DNA from: an uncultured Sutterella sp.
GTDB taxonomy: Bacteria; Pseudomonadota; Gammaproteobacteria; Burkholderiales; Burkholderiaceae_F
DNA length: 64,000 bases
Assembly: GCA_900544255.1 (NCBI GenBank)
Contig: UQUM01000009.1
Location: 3,684 to 67,683, forward strand
Direction of reading: 5' to 3'
Shown: one piece after another, positions 1 through 7,682 of the stretch
Layout of the letters: every line of letters begins with the position of its first letter
How positions within the stretch are numbered: the first letter of the stretch is position 1
The notes under the pieces: model-generated
Databases searched by the model: none
What the model was told of the DNA's origin: nothing
What the model saw: only the letters and a program-made list of their open reading frames with translations
Position numbers and translations under genes: made by a program

Positions 1-357
1 GACGTCAACGCCGTTGCGAAATCCGCGGAAGCCGACTTTCAGTCGACGACGGCCGCGGCCGAGCCCAAATACAAGGAATTGTCCGACACCGAACCCAATC
101 CCGCGTTTACCAATGTCGGGGAAGCGGCGTCTTCGGCGGCGGACGATTTCTACAGTTGGTACGGGGACGATCCGTCCAACAATTCCACTTCGCACGTCTT
201 TGAGAAGCGCTACAAACCCGGCCCCAGCATTGATGAACTGGCCGAGCAGTTGGAGCGCCTCAAGGCCGAAATCGGCGACCGCTCGCCGCAGTTGGGCGGC
301 AATGCCCGCCGTTATGCATCCCGCGCCCGCTCCAACCGCGTGCGCATCTACCGTTAA
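1..357 (+). CDS. tatB: Sec-independent translocase protein TatB, C-terminal part (5' end outside window)
   Basis: The reading frame is open from the first base and ends in TAA at 355-357. Only the polar C-terminal tail is present. It is rich in Ala, Ser, Glu and Pro and ends in an Arg-rich stretch (ARRYASRARSNRVRIYR). The N-terminal membrane helix and amphipathic helix that define TatB lie upstream of the window, so the call rests on context: tatC starts 9 bases after the stop, the usual tatB-tatC order. TatB binds twin-arginine signal peptides together with TatC in the inner membrane. Because the tail is poorly conserved, the assignment is by position more than by motif. A TTG at 79 is an internal codon, not a start. 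Confidence 0.7.
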   Translation, partial: DVNAVAKSAEADFQSTTAAAEPKYKELSDTEPNPAFTNVGEAASSAADDFYSWYGDDPSNNSTSHVFEKRYKPGPSIDELAEQLERLKAEIGDRSPQLGGNARRYASRARSNRVRIYR

Positions 358-366
358 ATTCCTGCC

Positions 367-1158
367 ATGGCCAAGAATTCAAACGACACGCCGGAACTGG
401 AGGGGCCGGAAGACCCCGCCAATGAGCAGCCTTTGGTGTCGCATCTCATTGAATTGAGAAACCGCACTGTCCGGGCCTGCCTTTCGATCATCGTCGTCTT
501 TGCGGGGTTGTCCCCCTTCATGAAGGAAATCTTTGACTACTTGTCAAAGCCCTTGATGGTGGCGTTGCCGCAGGGCGTCAAACTTCTGGCAACGGGGGTG
601 GTGGCGCCATTTATGGTGCCTTTGAAGGTCACGCTTTTCGTGGCTTTCGTGATTGCGCTCCCCTATGAGCTTTATCAACTCTGGGCCTATATTGCGCCCG
701 CGCTCTACCGAAGCGAAAAGCGGCTTGCGCTTCCTGTCATCATTTCAAGCGTCGTGATGTTTGCACTGGGGATGGCGTACTGCTACTTCATCGTGTTCGG
801 TATGGTGTTTAAGTTCATCGCCGGCTTCTCGCCCGATTCGGTGAATTTTGCACCGGATATCGACAGCTACTTCAGCTTCGTGCTCACGATGTTCTTCGCG
901 TTCGGCGTAGCGTTTGAAACTCCGATCCTCGTGGTGGTCTTAAACCGCGTAGGGGTGGCGAGTTACGAGAAACTCAGAAGGGCTCGACCGTACCTCATTG
1001 TCGGCGCCTTTGTGCTCGCGGCCATCTTTACGCCGCCCGACGTGTTGTCGCAGTTGCTGCTTGCGGTGCCCCTCGTGATTCTTTTTGAAGTGGGGCTGCA
1101 GTTCGTGCGTGTTTTCGGCCGCAGGGACGAACGAAATCCCGACGAGGACGACGAATAA
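367..1158 (+). CDS. tatC: Sec-independent protein translocase TatC
   Basis: This is a 263-residue, very hydrophobic polytopic protein of the usual TatC length. It begins with a polar segment and the family's conserved entry into the first helix (LVSHLIELRNRTVRA). The typical FVAFVIALPYELYQLWAYIAPALY region and the periplasmic FxPDIDSYFSF loop follow. TatC is the core receptor of the twin-arginine pathway and recognises the RR signal peptide with TatB in the inner membrane. It exports folded proteins, often cofactor-containing redox enzymes. The gene follows tatB by 9 bases, so the two are co-transcribed. The acidic C-terminal tail is followed immediately by a strong terminator. Confidence 0.97.
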   Translation: MAKNSNDTPELEGPEDPANEQPLVSHLIELRNRTVRACLSIIVVFAGLSPFMKEIFDYLSKPLMVALPQGVKLLATGVVAPFMVPLKVTLFVAFVIALPYELYQLWAYIAPALYRSEKRLALPVIISSVVMFALGMAYCYFIVFGMVFKFIAGFSPDSVNFAPDIDSYFSFVLTMFFAFGVAFETPILVVVLNRVGVASYEKLRRARPYLIVGAFVLAAIFTPPDVLSQLLLAVPLVILFEVGLQFVRVFGRRDERNPDEDDE

Positions 1159-1170
1159 CGATTTTCTTGG

Positions 1171-1210
1171 CGAAAAAAATCCCGGTTGCGAACGACCGGG
1201 ATTTTTTTCG
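1171..1210 (+). terminator. Rho-independent terminator after tatC
   Basis: A perfect 16-bp inverted repeat (arms 1171-1186 and 1195-1210, 8-nt loop) has an A-run on one side and a T-run on the other, 12 bases past the tatC stop. The symmetry allows it to work in both directions. It would separate tatBC from the convergent tRNA-Lys transcript. Confidence 0.9.
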
Positions 1211-1245
1211 CCCCGAATTTTGAAAATCCGGGTAACGGATAAAGT

Positions 1246-1279
1246 AAAACCCTGTTCGGCATCAACCGTAACAGGGTTT
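1246..1279 (-). terminator. Terminator of the tRNA-Lys transcript
   Basis: The inverted repeat AAACCCTGTT / AACAGGGTTT (1247-1256 and 1270-1279) is followed on the minus strand by a T-rich tail. It lies 8 bases past the CCA end of the second tRNA-Lys. Confidence 0.85.
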
Positions 1280-1286
1280 CGGAATG

Positions 1287-1362
1287 TGGTGGGAGCGCAG
1301 AGACTCGAACTCTGGACCGACGGATTAAGAGTCCGCTGCTCTACCAACTGAGCTACGCTCCC
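1287..1362 (-). tRNA. tRNA-Lys (anticodon CTT)
   Basis: On the minus strand this is a 76-nt tRNA with acceptor GGGAGCG, the D-arm sequence AGCTCAGTTGGTAGAGC and anticodon loop CTCTTAA (anticodon CTT, decoding AAG). The T-arm contains GTTCGAGTC and the CCA is encoded. It lies downstream of tRNA-Lys(TTT) in the same transcript. Confidence 0.97.
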
Positions 1363-1381
1363 AGACGATTAATTGATTCTA

Positions 1382-1457
1382 TGGTGGGTCGTGCGAGATT
1401 CGAACTCACGACCAACGGATTAAAAGTCCGCTGCTCTACCGACTGAGCTAACGACCC
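1382..1457 (-). tRNA. tRNA-Lys (anticodon TTT)
   Basis: A 76-nt tRNA on the minus strand with acceptor GGGTCGT, anticodon loop CTTTTAA (anticodon TTT, decoding AAA/AAG), T-arm GTTCGAATC and encoded CCA. It is the first gene of a two-tRNA lysine transcript. Confidence 0.97.
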
Positions 1458-1518
1458 TCGGGAAACCTAACGGTCTTTAACCCCCGTTCCCGTAGAGGAA
1501 CAATCAATCGAGGTGCGT

Positions 1519-1547
1519 ATTAGACATGGTTTTTCGGAGGATGTCAA
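1519..1547 (-). promoter_or_regulatory. Sigma-70-type promoter for the tRNA-Lys pair
   Basis: On the minus strand, TTGACA (1547-1542), a 17-bp spacer and TCTAAT (1524-1519) lie about 60 bases upstream of the first tRNA-Lys. The -35 matches consensus fully and the -10 at five of six positions. No gene is supported in the rest of 1458-1743; an open 66-codon stretch on the plus strand shows no family features. Confidence 0.8.
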
Positions 1548-1743
1548 GTCTTTTGCGAAAACTTTTTTGCCGACGCAGGGAGGTGAAAAAGCAAAAATGA
1601 AAAGAACCTTGCGGAAAATATTGGAAATCCTTGTGCATTTTCCGATGAAAAGTGCTATGGTAAAGAAGACGCGCGGCGAAGGGGAGCTCTTTGTCGCGAT
1701 TTTCTTTTTCTAAAAGGATTCCATTCCCAACCATTTCAATCCC

Positions 1744-2862
1744 ATGCAGCTTTCTCTCGAACCCAAAGCCATCGAAGACGTCTACCGGACGCCTCTCGTG
1801 CAGCAGACCGCTTTCTGGTCTCGTGTTAAGGCGACGCTCGGCATGAAGAGCCGCGCTTTTGAATTCTCCGTACGCAACAGTGACATTTATACAGGGGTGG
1901 GCGGTTGGTCCCGCACCAATGCGGACGTGGTGGTGTTTGCTCAGCAGGTGAACGACGAAGATTGGATTGCCTATATGCCTTACGGGCCGGAGATTGAACC
2001 TTCGGAAGAAAATCAAGGGGTGTTTTTGGAGGAACTCTCCGAAGAACTCCGACGGTTCCTGCCCAAGGGCTGCATTGCACTGCGCTACGATCTCAACTGG
2101 CAGTCGCATTGGGTGACGGAACAAGATTTTGACGCCGACGGTGAGTGGCGCGGCGGACCCCGGAAGGTCTTCCAGGAGATGCAGTTAAATTTCGGTACCG
2201 CCAACGGCAATCTCTTTAAGTCGCTCACGAACGTACTGCCCGCCGACACCATCGTCGTGGATTTGGCCAAGTCCGAAGAAGACGTGCTGGGGGCGATGAA
2301 GGCGAAGACCCGCTACAACATCGGGTTGTCGTCGCGACACGGGATCGAGGTGCGGGAGCTGGGATTTTCGGATCTTCCCGTTTGGTATTCGCTCTACACG
2401 GAGACGTATCACCGCAACGGCCTTCACGTGAATGACCTTCGGTACTTTGAATCGGTCTTTTCGGTGTGGATGAAGCACCAGGATCCCAATGTGACGGTGA
2501 AACTTCTCGCCGCCTTCGACGGGGACGATCCTTTGGCGGCGATATTCCTCATCGTGTCGGCGCATCGTGCTACGTATCTTTACGGGGCGTCGTCTTCAAG
2601 GAAACGCAACCTGATGCCGACGTACGCATTGCAGTTCAAGGCGATGCAGATTGCGCGTGCGGCGGGCTGTACGGAATACGACATGTTCGGCGTCGCGCCG
2701 ACGTCCGATCCTTCGCATCCGATGCATGGCCTCTATAAATTCAAAACAGGGTTCGGCGGCTCGATGTTTCATCAGTTGGGCTGCTGGGATTACCCGTTGG
2801 ATGAGAAAAAGTACCACGCATTTGCGGCGCACGAAATGGGAATGGCGGGGTACTACGCCTGA
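1744..2862 (+). CDS. FemA/FemB-family aminoacyltransferase-like protein
   Basis: This is a 372-residue soluble protein matching the FemAB (peptidoglycan bridge-forming, tandem GNAT fold) family. Recognisable parts are the N-terminal PLVQQTAFWSRVKATLG, the central KTRYNIGLSSRHGIEVR (the usual K-x-R-Y-N-I motif of the second GNAT half), and a C-terminal YDMFGVAP...GLYKFKTGFGG block typical of FemX/FemAB proteins. Members add amino acids from aminoacyl-tRNA to lipid II stem peptides. Gram-negative homologues are mostly uncharacterised, so the substrate here is unknown. It stands alone between the tRNA-Lys pair and recA. The ATG at 1744 is chosen because the conserved N-terminus begins about 15 residues in. 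The family is fairly certain and the reaction is not. Confidence 0.8.
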   Translation: MQLSLEPKAIEDVYRTPLVQQTAFWSRVKATLGMKSRAFEFSVRNSDIYTGVGGWSRTNADVVVFAQQVNDEDWIAYMPYGPEIEPSEENQGVFLEELSEELRRFLPKGCIALRYDLNWQSHWVTEQDFDADGEWRGGPRKVFQEMQLNFGTANGNLFKSLTNVLPADTIVVDLAKSEEDVLGAMKAKTRYNIGLSSRHGIEVRELGFSDLPVWYSLYTETYHRNGLHVNDLRYFESVFSVWMKHQDPNVTVKLLAAFDGDDPLAAIFLIVSAHRATYLYGASSSRKRNLMPTYALQFKAMQIARAAGCTEYDMFGVAPTSDPSHPMHGLYKFKTGFGGSMFHQLGCWDYPLDEKKYHAFAAHEMGMAGYYA

Positions 2863-3173
2863 GGATTCTTTTTCGGCGGACAGACTTCCGTATCACAACC
2901 CGCCGGAAAGTCCTGTTTTTTGTAACATCGTCTCAAGTTTTAGGGTTAACCCTAAACAAAATGACCTTTTTTTCCTCGATTTTCCGACGGACTTCAGGCA
3001 TGATGCACCTTGAAAGACGGGGCAGCAAAGTACTTTTAAAAAATGTTTTTTATTGAAAAGTGCTTTTAATCATCACATTAATGATGATAATTTTCGGTTT
3101 CTTTTGACGCTGAAGCCGTGAACGCGCCGTCGGATGAGTTTTTCGGACGATACAGCTCCTCAAGGTAACGATC
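2863..3173. promoter_or_regulatory. recA upstream region with several palindromes
   Basis: This 311-base gene-free stretch precedes recA. It holds a perfect 18-bp palindrome (TTTAGGGTTAACCCTAAA, 2939-2956). Two near-identical boxes follow, AAAG-TA-CTTT (3027-3036) and AAAAG-TG-CTTTT (3056-3067), with centres 30 bp apart. A TCATCA/TGATGA inverted repeat lies around 3070-3087. I do not see the CTGT-N8-ACAG LexA box known from other betaproteobacteria. One of these repeats may be the damage-response operator, or they may serve another regulator. The role is inferred from position only. Confidence 0.5.
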
Positions 3174-4433
3174 ATGGCAGACAAGAAAAAGGATAAGGAA
3201 CTTCCGAAGGTTGAACGAATCACCGATAAGGAAGAGCGTAAAAAAGCATTGGCGGCGGCCGTCGCTTTCATCGAAAAAGAATTCGGCAAGGGCGCCATCA
3301 TGCGTATGACCGACAGCCAGAAGGTGGAAGACGTCGAAGTCGTGAGCACGGGATCTCTGGGGCTCGATATTGCGTTGGGCGTGGGAGGCTTGCCCCGCGG
3401 CCGCGTGGTGGAAATCTACGGGCCGGAAAGTTCGGGTAAGACGACCCTCACGCTGCACGTCATCGCTCAGATGCAGAAGATCGGCGGCACCTGCGCTTTC
3501 ATCGATGCGGAACATGCGCTTGACGTGCAGTACGCGGAAAAGCTCGGTGTGAAGTTGGACGAACTCTACCTGTCGCAGCCTGACACAGGGGAACAGGCTC
3601 TTGAAATCACCGACTCCCTCGTGCGTTCCGGCGCCGTGGATTTGGTGGTGATCGACTCGGTGGCCGCCTTAACGCCCAAGAACGAGATCGAAGGCGACAT
3701 GGGTGAAGCGATGCCGGGCCTGCAGGCTCGCCTGATGAGTCAGGCGCTTCGCAAGTTGACGTCGTCCATTAACCGTTCGAAGACCTTGGTGATCTTCATT
3801 AACCAGATTCGTATGAAGATTGGCGTCACCTACGGCAGTCCTGAAGTGACGGCAGGCGGGAATGCGTTGAAGTTTTACAGCTCCGTGCGTATCGATATCC
3901 GTCGCAAGCAGTCTCTCAAAAAGGGCGATGATGTCTTCGGCTCTGAAACGAAGGTGAAGGTCGTCAAAAACAAGGTGGCGCCTCCCTTTAAGGAAGCGAC
4001 CTTCGACATCCTCTACGGTGAAGGCATCTCTTATGAGGGTGAACTTCTTGACATCGGGTCGGACCTCAATATCGTGGATAAGAGCGGTGCTTGGTACGCC
4101 TACGAAGGGACGAAGATCGGACAGGGCCGCGACAATGCCCGTGCCTGGCTCAGAGAGAACCCCGATAAGGCTTTGGAAATTGAAAACAAGATTCGCGCGA
4201 TCAAGGGTCTTAAGAATAAGACGATGAGCCTTGACGTGCCGAAGGACGCAAAGGCCGCGGCAAAGGACGAAAAGTCCGCGAAGGACGACAAGAAGGCGAC
4301 AAAGAAACCGGCGGCTAAGCCCGCCGCGAAGGAAGTCCCGGCGGAAGCCGCGCCCGTGGAAGAAATCGTGCGGGAACCGGTGGAGGATCCCGCTGACGAA
4401 ACGACGATTGATCCGGCGGAACTCTACGAATGA
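3174..4433 (+). CDS. recA: Recombinase RecA
   Basis: RecA is the ATP-dependent strand-exchange protein of homologous recombination and the co-protease that triggers LexA self-cleavage. Walker A (GPESSGKT) is at residues 83-90. The family's [28 protein letters not shown] block and DNA-binding loops are intact. The protein has 419 residues against about 350 usually. The excess is a C-terminal tail from about residue 350 that is rich in Lys, Ala and Pro and ends acidic. RecA tails normally modulate DNA binding, so this long basic-then-acidic tail is unusual but probably tolerated. The stop overlaps the recX start (ATGA), so the two are translated from one message. Confidence 0.98.
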   Translation: MADKKKDKELPKVERITDKEERKKALAAAVAFIEKEFGKGAIMRMTDSQKVEDVEVVSTGSLGLDIALGVGGLPRGRVVEIYGPESSGKTTLTLHVIAQMQKIGGTCAFIDAEHALDVQYAEKLGVKLDELYLSQPDTGEQALEITDSLVRSGAVDLVVIDSVAALTPKNEIEGDMGEAMPGLQARLMSQALRKLTSSINRSKTLVIFINQIRMKIGVTYGSPEVTAGGNALKFYSSVRIDIRRKQSLKKGDDVFGSETKVKVVKNKVAPPFKEATFDILYGEGISYEGELLDIGSDLNIVDKSGAWYAYEGTKIGQGRDNARAWLRENPDKALEIENKIRAIKGLKNKTMSLDVPKDAKAAAKDEKSAKDDKKATKKPAAKPAAKEVPAEAAPVEEIVREPVEDPADETTIDPAELYE

Positions 4434-4927
4434 CTTTCGGTGAGAACCGGCGCGAGAAAAAGCCCCGCAGCCTGATGGCGCGGGGCTTGGATGCTCTCGC
4501 TCGCCGCGAATACAGTCGGGATGAGCTTTACCGCAAACTCACGTATTCTCTCACCGAGGACGAGACGCCGGACGATGTGGCGGACGTCATTGCCGACCTC
4601 GAAAAGAAGGGGTACCTGAGTAACGAACGGTATGCCGCGGGGCGTGTGAGAACCCGTGCGATGCGCTATGGAAACCGACGCTTGGCCGCCGAACTGCGGC
4701 AGCAGGGCGTGGAAACGGAAGCGATTGCGGAAGCCTTGGCGGACGCCGAGCCCGAAATCGACCGGGCGCGCGCCGTATGGAACCGAAAGTTCGGTGAGGC
4801 TCCGTTGGATTATCATGAAAAATGTAAGCAGGTGCGTTTTTTGGCCGCCCGTGGGTTTTCCTTTGATATTATCAACAAGGTGCTTGCCGAAGCAGGCGAT
4901 CGCACTGAGAATATAGAGGAATGCTGA
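4430..4927 (+). CDS. recX: Regulatory protein RecX
   Basis: A 165-residue basic protein of three-helix RecX repeats. It has the [25 protein letters not shown] opening, the [38 protein letters not shown] core and the C-terminal [16 protein letters not shown] repeat. RecX binds RecA filaments and limits their growth. The ATG overlaps the recA stop by four bases, which means coupled translation. A terminator follows 22 bases after the stop. Confidence 0.95.
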   Translation: MTFGENRREKKPRSLMARGLDALARREYSRDELYRKLTYSLTEDETPDDVADVIADLEKKGYLSNERYAAGRVRTRAMRYGNRRLAAELRQQGVETEAIAEALADAEPEIDRARAVWNRKFGEAPLDYHEKCKQVRFLAARGFSFDIINKVLAEAGDRTENIEEC

Positions 4928-4949
4928 CGGACGTCATGCCGGAATTACA

Positions 4950-4982
4950 ATGCCTCCGCCTTCGACGACGGGGGCATTTTTT
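4950..4982 (+). terminator. Terminator after recX
   Basis: Arms ATGCCTCCG (4950-4958) and CGGGGGCAT (4969-4977) pair over 9 bp with one G-U pair and run into six T. This hairpin argues that the following TerC-family gene starts downstream of it, at 5004, rather than at an ATG inside the hairpin. Confidence 0.8.
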
Positions 4983-5003
4983 AATGCAAAAGGGAGACTA
5001 AAC

Positions 5004-5747
5004 GTGTTGGCTGCTGTTTGGGACGTGCTGGTGAATATGCACTGGGGCGCCGTGGCGCAGATTGTGATGATCGATATATTGTTGGGAGGCGACAATGCCG
5101 TCGTGATCGCGCTCGCCTGCCGCAATTTGCCGAAAGACCTGCGGATGAAGGGGGTTTTCTGGGGGACGACCGGGGCCATCGTTCTTCGCGTCATCCTCAT
5201 TACCTGTGCGGTGCTGCTTCTGGATCTGCCGTTTTTGAAGGCGGCCGGCGCTATTTTGTTGCTCTGGATCGGGGTGAAGCTTCTGTTGCCTGAAGACGAG
5301 AATCCCGGCGAAGTGGAAGGCTCTTCGAAACTCTTGGGCGCCATCAAGACGATCATCGTTGCCGACTTCATCATGAGTCTTGATAACGTCATTGCCATCG
5401 CCGGTGCCGCGCAGCAGGCGCACGAAGATCATCAGACGCTTCTGGTGGTGTTCGGGCTTTTGGTGTCCGTCCCCTTCATTGTCTGCGGCAGTCAGATCAT
5501 TCTGAAGTTTATTGACCGCTTCCCTGTCATCGTGTGGTTGGGCGGTGCGCTTTTGGGCTGGATCGCGGGCGGTATGATGGTGACCGACGGTTTCGTGGTG
5601 TCGCGTTGGCCCGAAGCGGCTGAATGGCACTATGCGGCGGGCATCGTCGGAGCGCTCATCGTGGTGGCGGTAGGTGGTTGGTTTGCCCGGCGGGCGAAGC
5701 AAAAAAAAGGACTGACGGGATCGAGCGGTACTGAAAACTTGCGATAA
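5004..5747 (+). CDS. TerC-family integral membrane protein (YjbE-like)
   Basis: A polytopic membrane protein of 247 residues from GTG 5004. It carries both TerC signatures: an early acidic intramembrane motif (DILLGGDNAVVIALACRNL) and the internal repeat ADFIMSLDNVIAIAGAA. TerC proteins are linked to metal-ion export (manganese or calcium) and to metalation of secreted proteins; the ion here cannot be told. The GTG at 5004 has an AGGGAG ribosome site at 4991-4996. An ATG at 4950 in the same frame lies inside the recX terminator and is rejected; a TTG at 5007 is an alternative. A yybP-ykoY manganese riboswitch, common before terC genes, is not recognisable. Confidence 0.88.
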   Translation: MLAAVWDVLVNMHWGAVAQIVMIDILLGGDNAVVIALACRNLPKDLRMKGVFWGTTGAIVLRVILITCAVLLLDLPFLKAAGAILLLWIGVKLLLPEDENPGEVEGSSKLLGAIKTIIVADFIMSLDNVIAIAGAAQQAHEDHQTLLVVFGLLVSVPFIVCGSQIILKFIDRFPVIVWLGGALLGWIAGGMMVTDGFVVSRWPEAAEWHYAAGIVGALIVVAVGGWFARRAKQKKGLTGSSGTENLR

Positions 5748-5820
5748 GAACCCCGGCATTTTCTGATTAACTGAATTTTTTCAGTGACCCAAGTACGTCA
5801 TAAAAAGGCTTCGCCTATCC

Positions 5821-6060
5821 TTGATACAAGAGGCGTTAAATGAACGGAAGCGTAAGCACACGGCAGGTATCAGCGGTGAAAACCGTCTGCCCTGCCGGGC
5901 CGGTGAAGTGCATTCCCTTCGCGGAATAGCTCCGTTAAATCCCAGTGAAGCTGAGTCAGTGGCGGTTCGCAGACTCTTCGTTCGAAAGAGTGAGGATAAG
6001 GTGATCGCGTACGCTCAGAAGCTACTTGGCACCCGCGACTTTAGTCGTCGGGAGCTGTCA
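5821..6060 (+). mobile_element. Remnant of an IS200/IS605-type right end (tnpB tail)
   Basis: Between the convergent TerC-family and gmhB genes lies about 240 bases with no intact gene. It ends in a subterminal hairpin, CCCGCGAC-TTTA-GTCGTCGGG (6032-6052), followed by GAGCTGTCA. This is the form of right end seen in TnpB-only IS elements. The hairpin resembles both ends of the complete element at 16.5-18.0 kb (8-bp stem, TTYA loop). The stretch before it would hold the last codons of tnpB and the overlapping omega-RNA scaffold. No catalytic part of TnpB remains. The 70 bases before it (5748-5820) show nothing I can name. Calling this a remnant is inference from the hairpin and context. Confidence 0.5.
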
Positions 6061-6117
6061 GTATCGGCGGCGTTACTCTTTGCCGAGATGAGACCAGCCG
6101 CGGCAATGAGAATTTCA

Positions 6118-6687
6118 CTACGCCAAGCCGATGCTCTCTTGAGCTGCGGTTGCCAAGGATCGCGACACATGGGTGGCTTCCGGTACCTTTTCCGGTACCG
6201 CAACGGCATCGGTTCCCAGAAGTACTCGGGTGCCGATGCCGGCCGCGATTGCCGCCTTCATGTCGCCCCGTTTGTCGCCGAACATGAGGGACTTCGCCGG
6301 ATCAATGTCGAGCGCTTCGCAAGCTTTAAGAATCATGCCGGGCGCGGGTTTTCGGCAGTCGCAGACACAGCGGTAGGTCTCTAATTTGGCTTCCGGGTGA
6401 TGCGGGCAGAAGTAAACGGCTGCCAACGGTGCACCGGCTTTCTTGAATTCTGCCTTCACGTAATCCATGAGGGTTTGGAAGTCGCCTTCCGTGTAGTAGC
6501 CGCGGCCGATGCCGGACTGGTTCGTCACGATGACGAGCTGGTAACCGGCTTCAGCGTAGCGCGCCGCGGCCTTGAGCACGCCGGGAATCCATTGAAAGTC
6601 TTCCCGACGCGAGCAGTAGGCGGTATCGACGTTGATGACGCCGTCGCGATCCAAAAAGACCGCGCGGCGTGAGGACTGTGCCGTCAT
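6118..6687 (-). CDS. gmhB: D-glycero-beta-D-manno-heptose 1,7-bisphosphate 7-phosphatase GmhB
   Basis: This HAD-family phosphatase removes the C7 phosphate in ADP-heptose synthesis for the LPS inner core. The nucleophile motif FLDRDGVIN is at residues 11-19 (Asp13 and Asp15). The zinc-binding residues that set GmhB apart from related histidinol phosphatases are visible as C94, H96, C107 and C109 (CPHHPEA ... RCVCDCRKP). Motif III/IV is MFGDKRGDMKAA. The length of 189 residues is normal. It is last in a minus-strand hldE1-hldD-gmhB operon; its ATG overlaps the hldD stop by one base. Confidence 0.95.
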   Translation of the reverse strand: MTAQSSRRAVFLDRDGVINVDTAYCSRREDFQWIPGVLKAAARYAEAGYQLVIVTNQSGIGRGYYTEGDFQTLMDYVKAEFKKAGAPLAAVYFCPHHPEAKLETYRCVCDCRKPAPGMILKACEALDIDPAKSLMFGDKRGDMKAAIAAGIGTRVLLGTDAVAVPEKVPEATHVSRSLATAAQESIGLA

Positions 6688-7682
6688 CAGGCGAGTACGC
6701 CGTCAGGGTAGGCGCCCATGAGGTAGCGCATGTAATCGGCCGTCCCTTGCTGCACGGTGCGGAAGGGAACGTCGCAGCCGGCGTTTCGAAGCTGCGTGAG
6801 ATCGGCCTGCGTGTAGGCTTGGTATTTGCCGACGAGCGCTTCGGGGAAGGGGATGTATTCGATAAGCCCCTTTTCCACGGCGGCGGCGAGCGTGAGATCC
6901 TGGCCGGTCAATGTATTGACGACCGTCAGCGCAATGTCGTTAAAGGGCTGAGCGCGACCCGTACCGCAGTTGTAGATGCCGGAAACGCCCGACTTCACGA
7001 AGTGCATGATGCAGTTCACGACGTCTTCCACGTAGACGAAGTCGCGCATCTGGCAGCCGTTGCCGTAGCCGAGACACCCTTCAAAGAGTTTGACCTTGCC
7101 TTCTTTCTTAAACTGGAAGTACTGATGGAAGGCGACGGAAGCCATGCGGCCCTTGTGCTGTTCGTGCGGACCGTAGACGTTGAAGAAACGCATGCCGGCC
7201 GCGGGGGCGGAAAGCGTTGCCATGCGGCTGCGGAGCACCTGGTCAAAGAGGTACTTGGAGTAACCGTAGCAGTTCAAGGGGCCTTCGTTATTGACGTCTT
7301 CCACGAAAACGGTGCTTGCGCCGTAGGTGGCTGCGGATGACGCGTACACGAAGGGAATGCGCTGCTTTTGAGCCCAGGCGAACAAATCCAGGGTGTAGCG
7401 ATAGTTGTTCTCCATGATGTAACGGCCGTCCGTTTCCATCGTGTCCGAGCAGGCCCCCATGTGAATGATGGCTTCCGGAATCGGTGCCGAGCCGTTTCTC
7501 ACGCGCGTGATGAAGTCGTTTTTGTCGAAGTAGTCGCTGATGCGGCACTTGGCAAGATTCTGGAATTTCTGCGCCTTGGTGAGATTGTCGACGGCGATGA
7601 CGTCGTTGATGCCTTCGCGGTTGAGGTGCAGAACACAGTTGCAGCCGATGAAGCCTGCGGCTCCGGTCACAAGAATCGACAT
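6687..7682 (-). CDS. hldD: ADP-L-glycero-D-manno-heptose 6-epimerase
   Basis: An extended short-chain dehydrogenase of 331 residues. The NADP-binding motif TGAAGFIG is at residues 6-13. The catalytic YGYSK motif follows (YxxxK), and the [21 protein letters not shown] block is typical of HldD. It converts ADP-D-glycero- to ADP-L-glycero-D-manno-heptose, the donor used by heptosyltransferases such as WaaC, which is encoded 3 kb away. It directly follows hldE1 with no gap and overlaps gmhB by one base, so the three are one operon. Confidence 0.96.
   Translation of the reverse strand: MSILVTGAAGFIGCNCVLHLNREGINDVIAVDNLTKAQKFQNLAKCRISDYFDKNDFITRVRNGSAPIPEAIIHMGACSDTMETDGRYIMENNYRYTLDLFAWAQKQRIPFVYASSAATYGASTVFVEDVNNEGPLNCYGYSKYLFDQVLRSRMATLSAPAAGMRFFNVYGPHEQHKGRMASVAFHQYFQFKKEGKVKLFEGCLGYGNGCQMRDFVYVEDVVNCIMHFVKSGVSGIYNCGTGRAQPFNDIALTVVNTLTGQDLTLAAAVEKGLIEYIPFPEALVGKYQAYTQADLTQLRNAGCDVPFRTVQQGTADYMRYLMGAYPDGVLA

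Noticed and set aside
1513..1713. 66-codon frame between tRNA-Lys and the FemAB gene
   Set aside because: It overlaps the tRNA promoter, has no good ribosome site and no recognisable sequence.
4950..5003. In-frame ATG at 4950 as start of the TerC-family gene, or a yybP-ykoY riboswitch here
   Set aside because: The ATG lies in the recX terminator, the GTG at 5004 has a ribosome site, and the space is too short for the riboswitch.
5821..6384. 187-codon open frame running from the IS remnant into gmhB
   Set aside because: It starts in the IS remnant and continues antisense to gmhB, with no family features.
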